NCBI GenBank assembly: GCA_002791805.1
Contig: PFND01000022.1
Location: 4,250-42,110 of the forward strand
Direction of reading: 5' to 3'
DNA length: 37,861 bases
Source of the DNA: Alphaproteobacteria bacterium CG_4_10_14_0_8_um_filter_53_9
GTDB lineage: Bacteria > Pseudomonadota > Alphaproteobacteria > UBA2136 > UBA6156
Position 1 is the stretch's first letter. Every line of letters starts with the position of its first letter. The notes under the pieces are model-generated. The model was not told the origin of the DNA, did not search any database, and was given only the letters and a program-made list of their open reading frames with translations. This document shows positions 24,873 to 31,223 of this stretch, in pieces. Made by a program: the position numbers and the translations under genes.

Positions 24873-25343
24873 TCAGGCTGGTTCATGCGCTGGCATATGT
24901 TCCCATGCCAGCTTGTAGATCCCGCCAACGGTGTGGCCAAAGCCCTTCACCAATTCAATCAACCCTTTGTCAGGTATCCTGCAGCCGGGTTTCGAGTAGA
25001 GCAAGGTTGCAAGGTCAGTCAGCTGAAAGGTGTCCAGATTCATGAACGATTTCTGTTGGGTCACCACCAATTGCTCTACAGAAGAAGCGGAGGAGATTCC
25101 GCCAGAAAGCGAGACAAGGTCAGGGTATCGCGCCGCCATGTCTTCTTCTTCCAACGTCGGCGTGTAGGCAACAGATTCGGGTACCTCTGCCACATAGTCA
25201 ACGTCGGCGGGCTTCGGTTGTGTGCTGTTCGGGTCGGCCAAAAAAAGGCCGGAGTCAAAGTAACCCGCTTCAGGCAGTTTTTGGCCTGTAGCCTTCGCCA
25301 AAGCAGCAGAAACCTGGCGCATAAATGTCAGATCGTATTTCAT
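24873..25343 (-). CDS. Hypothetical protein, 156 aa
   Basis: I do not recognise this protein. It is acidic and soluble, with an acidic middle (TPTLEEEDMAARYPD), a Ser/Gly-rich stretch (LSGGISSASSVEQL) and a C-terminal KGFGHTVGGIYKLAWEH. The upstream sequence reads GGGAG ATGACG ATG. The first ATG abuts the ribosome-binding site, so the second, at 25343 (MKYDLTF), is preferred. A minus-strand promoter-like pair, TTGACT and TATTGT with 16 nt between, lies about 90 nt upstream. It is another lone minus-strand gene, here breaking the fabG-acpP adjacency. Confidence 0.68.
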   Translation of the reverse strand: MKYDLTFMRQVSAALAKATGQKLPEAGYFDSGLFLADPNSTQPKPADVDYVAEVPESVAYTPTLEEEDMAARYPDLVSLSGGISSASSVEQLVVTQQKSFMNLDTFQLTDLATLLYSKPGCRIPDKGLIELVKGFGHTVGGIYKLAWEHMPAHEPA

Positions 25344-25490
25344 CGTCATCTCCCAAGCCCACCCATGGGCGCAAAAAAGGTTTCACCACCAGCCCGCAAC
25401 GTGCAGGCTAATTGCCCTTACAATACGCATACAATCTTAAAAGTCAAGTTCATCAACATTCTTGGCGATGTTAAGCAAAGGTAGGCATAC

Positions 25491-25513
25491 AAAAAAAGCA
25501 CCTCGTAAGGCGC
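25491..25513 (-). terminator. Terminator of the ACP-like gene
   Basis: GCACCT (25498-25503) pairs with AGGCGC (25508-25513) over CGTA, with one G-U pair on the minus strand. It is followed there by seven T's (25491-25497). Confidence 0.75.
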
Positions 25514-25542
25514 GGGGGGCAATGTGTATAGAGCCGTAGGGT

Positions 25543-25800
25543 CTAAGCATCGGTTTTGCTTTTTTCCACCAGAGAGATAAGGCTGCCCACGGTGTAAGGT
25601 TTGGTGAGGCTCTTCGCAGAAAAGGCACGCCCAAAACGCTCAGAAATATCATGAATAAGGTTTTCCATATCAACATCATCCAGCCCTAAGTCGTCCTCAA
25701 GCAGAATCTCTTTTTTAAGGAGGTCTCCCTCCATAAAGTGGGATCGAAAGGAGACCATATCCCCTAAAATTTTGTTAATTTCATGGCGAACATCGTACAT
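25543..25800 (-). CDS. Acyl-carrier-protein-like protein lacking the phosphopantetheine serine
   Basis: The 85-residue protein aligns without gaps to the second half of the window's own AcpP. EDDLGLDDVDMENLIHDISERFG matches [23 protein letters not shown], and the last helix (YTVGSLISLVEKS) matches [14 protein letters not shown]. The position equivalent to the 4'-phosphopantetheine serine (S37 of AcpP) is aspartate 42, and DSL reads DDV. If expressed, it cannot carry an acyl chain in the normal way. AGGAG lies 10 nt upstream of the ATG. It is a single minus-strand gene with its own terminator, between fabG and acpP. It could be a structural or regulatory ACP mimic, or a decayed paralogue, although the frame is intact. 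Confidence 0.75.
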   Translation of the reverse strand: MYDVRHEINKILGDMVSFRSHFMEGDLLKKEILLEDDLGLDDVDMENLIHDISERFGRAFSAKSLTKPYTVGSLISLVEKSKTDA

Positions 25801-25895
25801 AATTCTTTATCTCCTAAATTTGTGTGCTTCAAAATAGAGAGACAGTAACAAAAGTCAAGTTGCGTCTGTCCGCCTCTCTATGGTAAGCACAAAGC

Positions 25896-26570
25896 ATGTG
25901 GCACACCCTCACCCAACCCAGCGGCGCACAACTTCCCGTGTGGCGCGTCACGCCCACGCATCCTAACGGTGCCGCCCTTGTCCTCATGCACGAGGCCTTT
26001 CGTGTTACGGCCCATATTAAGGATATGTGTAGTTTTTTCGCCAGCCACGGGTACGAGGTTATGGCACCGGATATGCTGGCCCATAGCGCCCCGGCAACAG
26101 AGGCGCTGCCCATCAACAAACACGGGCTGGAAGAAGCCCGCCGCCTCATCAGCGCCGTCCCGTGGGAGACGTATCTGGAGCAGATCCAAACCTGTGTAGA
26201 TGAACTTCTGCCCAAAAAGGTGGGCCTTATTGGCTATTGCTTCGGCGGCAGTATGGCCTATTACGGCGGCAGCCATTGCAAAGGGGTCTCCGCAGTGGAT
26301 AGCTATTATGGCGGATTCATAGCCGAGCTGGCAGAAAAAGAGCAGCCAGCCTGTCCCACCCAAGCCCATCTCGCCACGCACGATAGGTACATTCCGTATC
26401 AGTCAGCCCTAGAGGCTCTCGCCACCCACCACCCCGCCGCAAAGGTGTTCACCTATGAGGCAGATCATGGCTTCAATCGGACAGATGGGGTCACCTATGA
26501 TGATGCCGCCGCCACCCTTGCACGCACGCGCAGCCTGGATTTTTTCGCAAAAAACCTCTTAACCAATTAA
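25896..26570 (+). CDS. Dienelactone hydrolase family protein
   Basis: This is an alpha/beta hydrolase of 224 residues. The nucleophile is cysteine C115 in GYCFGGS, characteristic of dienelactone hydrolase. The aspartate is D163 (ATHDRYIP) and the histidine is H191 (DHGFNR). The actual substrate is unknown; many bacterial members act on carboxymethylenebutenolide-like or other esters. No signal peptide is present. It sits between the ACP-like gene (divergent) and acpP (same direction), an odd guest in the fab region. Confidence 0.88.
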   Translation: MWHTLTQPSGAQLPVWRVTPTHPNGAALVLMHEAFRVTAHIKDMCSFFASHGYEVMAPDMLAHSAPATEALPINKHGLEEARRLISAVPWETYLEQIQTCVDELLPKKVGLIGYCFGGSMAYYGGSHCKGVSAVDSYYGGFIAELAEKEQPACPTQAHLATHDRYIPYQSALEALATHHPAAKVFTYEADHGFNRTDGVTYDDAAATLARTRSLDFFAKNLLTN

Positions 26571-26592
26571 AAGTAAACTAAAAAAAAGCTTC

Positions 26593-26621
26593 TTGACCCT
26601 CATGTTTTGATAAGCTATTCA
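26593..26621 (+). promoter_or_regulatory. acpP promoter
   Basis: TTGACC (26593-26598) and TATTCA (26616-26621) are 17 nt apart, about 46 nt upstream of acpP. Confidence 0.5.
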
Positions 26622-26667
26622 AAAAGAACGCGCATAAACAAAGCGTGATAATATAAGGAAGGAACAC

Positions 26668-26907
26668 ATGGACGATATCGCCCAAAGAGTGAAGCAGCTG
26701 GTCTCGGAGAATCTGGGAGTCGAGCTGGAACGCATTAGCGAAGAAAGCAGTTTTGTAGATGACCTCGGGGCCGATAGCCTCGATACCGTCGAGCTGGTGA
26801 TGGCATTGGAAGAGGAGTTCGGATTGGAAATCTCCGACGCCGACGCCGAAAAAATCACCACCGTGGCCGAGGCCATCGCCTACGTGACAGAAAAGTCCGG
26901 CGAGTAG
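26668..26907 (+). CDS. acpP: Acyl carrier protein
   Basis: ACP carries growing fatty acids as thioesters on 4'-phosphopantetheine. The 79-residue acidic protein has the attachment serine S37 in [22 protein letters not shown], 4 nt before the ATG, is one of the better ribosome-binding sites among the core genes. It has its own promoter and a long downstream hairpin, so it is probably a strongly expressed single-gene unit, as expected for such an abundant protein. Confidence 0.98.
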   Translation: MDDIAQRVKQLVSENLGVELERISEESSFVDDLGADSLDTVELVMALEEEFGLEISDADAEKITTVAEAIAYVTEKSGE

Positions 26908-26916
26908 TCACACCGC

Positions 26917-26955
26917 ACGCAAGAGGCCCCGTCATAAAAACGGGGCCTCTTGCGT
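26917..26955. terminator. Hairpin terminator between acpP and the Nudix genes
   Basis: A perfect 16-bp stem (26917-26932 with 26940-26955) encloses a 7-nt loop. No T run follows, so it may act mainly as a barrier to RNA degradation or as a weak bidirectional terminator. Confidence 0.65.
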
Positions 26956-26968
26956 ATGCAGGGCAGGA

Positions 26969-27394
26969 TTATGCGCTCGCCAGGCGGTCTTTTAAAAATC
27001 CGCGCAGAAGATACGCCGATGTCTTATCGAGGTCAGCCAGCGCCAAAACCCGAGATATCGGCATAAACTGAACCTGTGCCAGCTCATCCGTATCGTTGGG
27101 CACACAGTCCGCCGCCACCTCGGCATAAAGGCACGCCATCGTGTAGATAGAATGAGGAACAGAGAGCACCGCCAGCAGTTCCCAAACAAACATATCAATC
27201 AGCACGCCTGTTTCTTCTAGCAATTCTCTTCTTGCCGTGGCATGAGGTGTTTCACTTTTGTCCGTCTTGCCACCAGCAAGCTCCCAGTGTTTTTTCTTGC
27301 GAGAATACCCCACCAGAATCTCAGTCTCCTCACCCCCTCGCCGTACAACAATAAGCCGCACAGAAGAAGGGGTGGTTTTACGTCGTACCTTCAT
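26969..27394 (-). CDS. Nudix hydrolase (first copy, downstream)
   Basis: The 141-residue protein has a complete Nudix box, GKTDKSETPHATARRELLEE and the following TGV, with the catalytic REXXEE glutamates. Such enzymes hydrolyse nucleoside diphosphate derivatives, often for nucleotide-pool cleaning; the substrate cannot be read here. The start at 27394 (MKVRRK) is supported by AAGGAGG 5 nt upstream; a longer frame overlaps the preceding gene. It follows the second Nudix gene after 35 nt on the same strand. Confidence 0.85.
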   Translation of the reverse strand: MKVRRKTTPSSVRLIVVRRGGEETEILVGYSRKKKHWELAGGKTDKSETPHATARRELLEETGVLIDMFVWELLAVLSVPHSIYTMACLYAEVAADCVPNDTDELAQVQFMPISRVLALADLDKTSAYLLRGFLKDRLASA

Positions 27395-27429
27395 CACACC
27401 CTCCTTTCTGTCGGGTAAGAGGAAAAAAG

Positions 27430-27912
27430 CTATGCGCAACAAGGGCACCGAGGAAAAAGACGTGAGACCAAGGGAAGCGCAAACAGCTTCCACGCCTTAA
27501 CATCAAAGTGCAGCATTTCATTATAAAAGGCCTCCAGCTCTCCTATGGGGATAAACTGGTTTTCTTTCATTTCGTCGGTATCAACGGGCTCGGCACCCCC
27601 CGCAATCAGAAAAGCTGCATAAAAAAGCTCAACTTTCCTGCGTATCTGCAGCTCAGGGCTCTCCACCACATCATGGAAAGAATAAGGCGTATGAGAAAGA
27701 CAAGCTCCTCGAAGGCCCGTTTCTTCCGCAAGCTCTCGTGCCATAGCGTCTTTAACGAGCTCGTTTTCTTTAATGCCACCACTCGGAAAGCCAAACTTGA
27801 AAAGCTTGAACCGTCCATGTTGATAGCGACCGATCATCACCTCAACCTCACCCGTTCTGCCAATCCTCAGAGGAATGGCACGTGCCGAGATTGATGTCTC
27901 AATCTGTTTCAT
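27430..27912 (-). CDS. Nudix hydrolase (second copy, upstream)
   Basis: The 160-residue protein has the Nudix box GIKENELVKDAMARELAEE followed by TGL. The flanking pattern (RTGEVEVMIGRYQHGRFKLFKFGFPSGG, then KVELFYAAFL) resembles diphosphoinositol polyphosphate phosphohydrolase-like Nudix proteins of bacteria. The start at 27912 (MKQIETS) has GGAGG 5 nt upstream. It differs strongly from its neighbour, so this is not a recent tandem duplication. The pair lies between acpP and fabF on the opposite strand, splitting a normally contiguous gene pair. Confidence 0.85.
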   Translation of the reverse strand: MKQIETSISARAIPLRIGRTGEVEVMIGRYQHGRFKLFKFGFPSGGIKENELVKDAMARELAEETGLRGACLSHTPYSFHDVVESPELQIRRKVELFYAAFLIAGGAEPVDTDEMKENQFIPIGELEAFYNEMLHFDVKAWKLFALPLVSRLFPRCPCCA

Positions 27913-28028
27913 GGCCACCTCCATGTTAAAAAGTCTATGTCTAGTTTGAATACACAAATACCACGCTCTCCCGTAAAAACAAACCTTTTTCACTTGAACA
28001 CTTAAACCTTAGCCCTTAAATGTAGGTT

Positions 28029-29279
28029 ATGAAAACCGTCATCACAGGCATTGGCCTCGTTACCCCACTCGGCAACACCACCGCAACCACATGGGAGGCA
28101 CTTCTGGCAGGCCGCTCAGGCATAGGCTCCATCACACGGTTTGATGCAGCAGATTACCCCAGCAGCATCGCAGGAGAAGTGAAGGATTTTGATACTGCAA
28201 CCACAGGGCTGGATCTGAAAGACGTGAAGAAGTGCGATCGCTTCATTCACCTTGGCCTCGCGGCGATGAGAGAAGCCGTCACCCAGGCAGGCCTGCTGGA
28301 AGAGGGCGGCAAACTCAGCCCGCAACAGGCTCTGCGCACCGCCGTCATCCTCGGCACAGGCATCGGGGGCATCGGCAGTATAGAAGAGGCCGCCCACACC
28401 ATCGCCACACGTGGCCCGCGCCGCCTCAGCCCCTTTTTCATCCCCGCCATGCTGCCCAACCTGCTGGCAGGGCAGGCGAGCATGATGATCGGCGCCAAAG
28501 GGGCCAACGTCTGTCCCGTCAGCGCATGCGCCACATCCGCCCACGCCTTGGGCTGGGCTAAGCAGATGATCGAACGCGGAGAGGCAGATATCGTCATCGC
28601 CGGCGGGGCCGAAGCGGCCATTACGCCCACGTCCGTCGGGGGCTTTGCCGCCATGAAAGCGCTCTCCACAGGCTTTAACGATAATCCAGAAGGCGCCTCT
28701 CGCCCGTTCGATAGCGCGCGCGATGGCTTTGTGATCGCCGAAGGCGCAGCGGTTCTGGTGTTAGAGAGTGAAGCTCACGCGAAAGCGCGCGGCGCCACCA
28801 TTTTCGCCACCTTGGCAGGCTTTGGCCAAACGGCAGATGCCGCATATCTCACCCGTCCGGCAGAAGGCGGGGAGGGGGCTGCCCGCGCCATGCAAGCCGC
28901 GCTGGATGATGCGGGTCTTACAGCAGCGCAAATTGGCTATGTGAACGCCCACGCCACCAGTACCCCCGCAGGGGATACTGAAGAGCTGAACGCCCTCACC
29001 ACCGTTTTCGGGTCGCACACACCAGCCGTCTCGGCAACCAAATCCGCCACGGGCCATCTTCTCGGTGCCGCAGGGGCGCTGGAGGCGGCGTTTTGCACTC
29101 TCGCCCTCCAGCATCAAATCCTCCCACCCACCCTCAATTTGGAGACCCCACCGGAAAACACACCGTTTAATCTTGTCCCACACAAACCTCAAAAACCAGG
29201 CACACCACTTAAGGCCGCTCTCACCAACAGCTTCGGCTTCGGCGGCACCAATGCCGCGTTAGTCCTTACAAAAAACTAA
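28029..29279 (+). CDS. fabF: 3-oxoacyl-[ACP] synthase II
   Basis: FabF condenses malonyl-ACP with acyl-ACP. The 416-residue protein has the active-site cysteine C167 in SACATSAHA, and the two histidines in VNAHATSTP and KSATGHLLGAAG. No Shine-Dalgarno is visible. A weak TTGAAC / TAAATG pair (27994-27999 and 28017-28022) would place transcription start on the ATG. mltG and gmk, which often follow, are absent; a long non-coding region with repeats and RNA genes comes instead. Confidence 0.96.
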   Translation: MKTVITGIGLVTPLGNTTATTWEALLAGRSGIGSITRFDAADYPSSIAGEVKDFDTATTGLDLKDVKKCDRFIHLGLAAMREAVTQAGLLEEGGKLSPQQALRTAVILGTGIGGIGSIEEAAHTIATRGPRRLSPFFIPAMLPNLLAGQASMMIGAKGANVCPVSACATSAHALGWAKQMIERGEADIVIAGGAEAAITPTSVGGFAAMKALSTGFNDNPEGASRPFDSARDGFVIAEGAAVLVLESEAHAKARGATIFATLAGFGQTADAAYLTRPAEGGEGAARAMQAALDDAGLTAAQIGYVNAHATSTPAGDTEELNALTTVFGSHTPAVSATKSATGHLLGAAGALEAAFCTLALQHQILPPTLNLETPPENTPFNLVPHKPQKPGTPLKAALTNSFGFGGTNAALVLTKN

Positions 29280-29312
29280 AACCAGCCTTCCCTTAAAAAA
29301 CGTCATGCCGCA

Positions 29313-29357
29313 GCCCGAAGGGCGAAGGCAGACATGCGGCTGCCCCGTAGGGGCAGC
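29313..29357 (+). repeat. Two adjacent hairpins after fabF
   Basis: GCCC-GAA-GGGC (29313-29323) and GCTGCCCC-GTA-GGGGCAGC (29339-29357, 8-bp perfect stem) lie within 80 nt of the fabF stop. The second could serve as a terminator, but no T run follows. Confidence 0.45.
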
Positions 29358-29362
29358 AAAAC

Positions 29363-29433
29363 AAAGCGAGCGCAGGGCGAGAGCTCCTCACAAGGCCAAA
29401 GGCCGTGAGGATCGAAGCCCGAAGTCGAGAAGC
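29363..29433 (+). repeat. Structured direct repeat, copy 1
   Basis: A 71-nt unit shares its first 21 and last 19 positions almost exactly with copy 2 at 29458-29527. Its middle forms CCTCAC...GTGAGG around GGCC-AAA-GGCC. Confidence 0.75.
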
Positions 29434-29457
29434 CATGCTCCAACGAAGGCAACAATC

Positions 29458-29527
29458 AAAGCAAGCGCAGGGCGAGAGGCTCAACAAGCCCAAAGGGCGG
29501 TTGGGCCGAAGCCCGAAGTCGAGAAGC
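29458..29527 (+). repeat. Structured direct repeat, copy 2
   Basis: A 70-nt unit, 95 nt after copy 1. The stem bases differ from copy 1 but still pair: CTCAAC...GTTGGG around GCCC-AAA-GGGC. The ends AAAGCAAGCGCAGGGCGAGAG-like and CGAAGCCCGAAGTCGAGAAG match copy 1. Confidence 0.75.
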
Positions 29528-29531
29528 GAAA

Positions 29532-29641
29532 TTTAAACGTGAACATATAATGCGCCTTTAGCAAAGCCATCTCAAGCGTGTCACCCCGAGTGGCTAAAAC
29601 CTCAGCAGCTTTGCTGCGCTAGGTTTTAGCTCAGCTCGGGG
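29532..29641. repeat. Flanking palindromic repeat, left copy
   Basis: TTTAAACGTGAACA (29532) is followed 38 nt later by TCTCAAGCGTGTCACCCCG. A long hairpin then follows: CCCCGAG (29584-29590)/CTCGGGG (29635-29641), CTAAAACCT (29594-29602)/AGGTTTTAG (29621-29629) and GCAGC-TTT-GCTGC. It matches the right copy at 31224-31338 in its left end and architecture. Confidence 0.65.
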
Positions 29642-29695
29642 CTACTTTCTCAACTATTATGATGTCCAAAAAAACAAAGTCCACCCCACTTAAAT

Positions 29696-29720
29696 AAAAA
29701 AAAGCCCCCCAAAGGAGGAC
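29696..29720 (-). terminator. Second minus-strand terminator downstream of the large RNA
   Basis: On the minus strand, GTCCTCC (29714-29720) pairs with GGGGGGC (29704-29710) over TTT, using G-U pairs that exist only in minus-strand RNA. Eight T's follow (29696-29703). It backs up the terminator at 29760-29797. Confidence 0.75.
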
Positions 29721-29759
29721 ACTAGAAAAACACTACACCAAAACGCGGAAGAAGTCAAG

Positions 29760-29797
29760 AAAAAACCGCTATGCCATTGAAGACATAACGGTTTTTT
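29760..29797 (-). terminator. Terminator of the tRNA / large RNA operon
   Basis: AAAAAACCG (29760-29768) pairs with CGGTTTTTT (29789-29797). An inner TATG/CATA helix is separated by one C-A mismatch. It is symmetric and so could act on both strands. Confidence 0.75.
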
Positions 29798-30804
29798 CTG
29801 AAAAAGGGATTCGCATCACCAGCGCCTCGGGCCAACCCGCCAAGAGAGTTATGGTAGACTCAAGCTGCGCAATACGAAATCCCGCTATGCAGGCGCTCTT
29901 CCTTTGCAAGAAAAGCGATTGACGACTCCGGATGTCCTGCGCGGAAAACTCTCCGCGCAGGATGAGACCATCCGTACTCTGGCTCATCAGAGTGGGTTAC
30001 CCCATTCAGGCAACAGGTTTTTGCCCGCACAGCCCTTCTTCAGCCATGGCCTGCAGCAGCCACCTCCCTCGCAGGAGATTTCTAAAAAGTTAAAGGTAAT
30101 TCCCTAAGCGGGGCCACACCGTCGCAATCCGCACGGTGCGCTAAAAAGCAAAAAGGACAATCACAATCCTTCACATGGTACGCGCCATGAGTCTTTTTAG
30201 TCTGGATAAGCAGACATCTGTCTAGGATTTTTTCTGCAAACCGTCGCCCCTAAGGGAAGGGTAAAAGGTAAGCGGGAAAAAGGGCGGCTGGTCATCCGCG
30301 CGCCCTTCTTGGTTTGCTTCTGACTGCATATCAAGAAGACAAAAACCCCATCATCCCTCGTGAGACCCCGAGTGCGGCGGATGATGGCCCGTTCTCTCCT
30401 GCGCAATGATGTGTTGCAACATGAACAGGAGAGATCTCGTAGCCAAAATGCCCCATCCATCTTCACGAAGGACAAGGCATTTCAGAATTAAAAGCGCCAC
30501 CCGCAGGTGAGTAACTAATCCTGAACCCTCACAAATCCAGAGTCAGTCAACTGCAAACTCGCGGGCTTCAGGCAGAAAAAGAGGCTGGACTTCCCAGGCA
30601 GCCTCTTCGTGGGGCGTTCAAGTCCACGCCTGCCTAAAACAAGAACATCAAGCTCGCTCATCAAAAGCCATCCGTTCTTGCGGCTGTCTTGTTTCACCCC
30701 CGCCCCGCGCACTCAAACCCAAAGGGCAAGTCGCAGGGCAGGGGGATCAGGAAGGTAGAGACGGTGCCTGACGCCGTCCGTGGTCAGCCCCCACGCCTTC
30801 CTGA
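29760..30804 (-). ncRNA. Candidate large ornate structured RNA (~1,045 nt)
   Basis: Nearly the whole interval folds into consecutive local domains. From the minus-strand 5' end: 9-bp stem 30747-30755/30796-30804 enclosing hairpins GACGG/CCGTC and CGTGG/CCACG whose loops share CTGAC/GTCAG; stem 30697-30705/30736-30745; 8-bp stem 30637-30644/30687-30694; stem 30570-30575/30630-30635 enclosing a 9-bp hairpin and another CGTGG/CCACG hairpin with loops ACTT/AAGT; stem 30500-30504/30561-30565 with two hairpins; 7-bp 30446-30452/30476-30482; 9-bp 30393-30401/30426-30434; 9-bp 30348-30356/30379-30387; 7-bp 30236-30242/30311-30317; 8-bp 30141-30148/30193-30200 with two hairpins; 6-bp 30117-30122/30133-30138; UGGG-GUAA-CCCA at 29993-30004; stem 29929-29934/29969-29974 around an 11-bp hairpin; and stem 29806-29813/29875-29883. 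No convincing protein gene is seen. Strand follows from the tRNAs, promoter, GNRA loop and terminators. The class is inferred, not identified. Confidence 0.7.
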
Positions 30805-30816
30805 AAACAAAGAGAT

Positions 30817-30894
30817 TGGCAGGAGATGCAGGACTCGAACCTGCGACCTGCGGAGTTAAGAATCCGCCGCTCTACCGAACTGAGCTAATCCCCT
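30817..30894 (-). tRNA. tRNA with 8-nt anticodon loop (CTT by position; Lys or derived from Asn)
   Basis: The cloverleaf is complete: acceptor AGGGGAT/ATCTCCT (one G-U), D arm GCTC/GAGC, T arm GCAGG-TTCGAGT-CCTGC, encoded CCA. The anticodon stem GCGGA/TCCGC encloses TTCTTAAC, eight bases instead of seven. With U33 in the usual place the anticodon is CTT (Lys), followed by A37 and A38 and an extra C. The discriminator is G, which is more typical of tRNA-Asn than tRNA-Lys, and the arm resembles a tRNA-Asn arm. Identity is therefore uncertain. Confidence 0.75.
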
Positions 30895-30925
30895 GCATGA
30901 AGTGTTAAAGATAAATGTTGTAAGG

Positions 30926-31028
30926 TGGAAATGGCAGGAGTCGAACCTGCGTCCTTATGAGGTATTTTAACGGTCATGCAGATACCGAAATACTAGCCTC
31001 TTTGCTCTCCCAACTGAGCTACATTCCC
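30926..31028 (-). tRNA. tRNA-like gene with greatly enlarged anticodon region (103 nt)
   Basis: Acceptor GGGAATG/CATTTCC, D arm GCTC-AGTTGGGA-GAGC and T arm GCAGG-TTCGACT-CCTGC are all normal. Between position 26 and the T arm lie 51 nt where 22 are usual. These fold as GAGG/CCTC, then TATTT/AAATA, then CGGT/ACCG, a single long extended arm. No 5-bp stem with a 7-nt loop and U33 can be placed with confidence, so no anticodon is assigned. CCA is not encoded. It may be a tRNA with an insertion in the anticodon loop, a pseudogene, or a tRNA-shaped RNA with another role. Confidence 0.6.
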
Positions 31029-31061
31029 AAAACAACATGGTAAAAGTTAAAAAGGATTATT

Positions 31062-31136
31062 TGGAGAGCCTGATGAGATTCGAACTCACGGCCCCTTCCT
31101 TGGCAAGGAAGTGCTCTACCCCTGAGCTACAGGCGC
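31062..31136 (-). tRNA. tRNA-Gly (GCC)
   Basis: Anticodon stem CTTCC/GGAAG with loop TTGCCAA gives anticodon GCC. D arm GCTC-AGGGGTA-GAGC, T arm GTGAG-TTCGAAT-CTCAT, discriminator T and encoded CCA fit bacterial tRNA-Gly. The acceptor GCGCCTG/CAGGCTC has one C-U mismatch at pair 2-71. It is the first gene after the promoter at 31173-31201. Confidence 0.92.
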
Positions 31137-31172
31137 GCACCAAATAAAAAACGTCATAAATGAATGAAAAAA

Positions 31173-31201
31173 CGTATACGCTAAACCTCATTCACCGTCA
31201 A
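31173..31201 (-). promoter_or_regulatory. Promoter of the tRNA / large RNA operon
   Basis: On the minus strand TTGACG (31196-31201) and TATACG (31173-31178) are exactly 17 nt apart. Transcription would start about 30 nt before tRNA-Gly. No protein-coding gene is in the way. Confidence 0.7.
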
Positions 31202-31223
31202 CAAACAAACATGAAAAGAAAAC

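Noticed and set aside
29976-29993. CTGATGAG on the minus strand, like a hammerhead ribozyme core
   Set aside because: The required GAAA after stem II is missing, and the bases are part of a simple 6-bp hairpin (ACTCTG/CAGAGT).
29769-30712. Several short open frames (60-90 codons) on both strands in the 29.7-30.7 kb region
   Set aside because: They cross the paired arms of the helices, have no ribosome-binding sites or recognisable domains, and their composition follows the RNA structure. The region is better explained as structured RNA.
29760-30804. tmRNA, RNase P RNA, SRP RNA or rRNA fragment as the identity of the large RNA
   Set aside because: I found no tag reading frame, no GAGGAAAGTCCGGGC-type RNase P core, no SRP apical motif and no rRNA signature. 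A covariance search is still needed to be certain.
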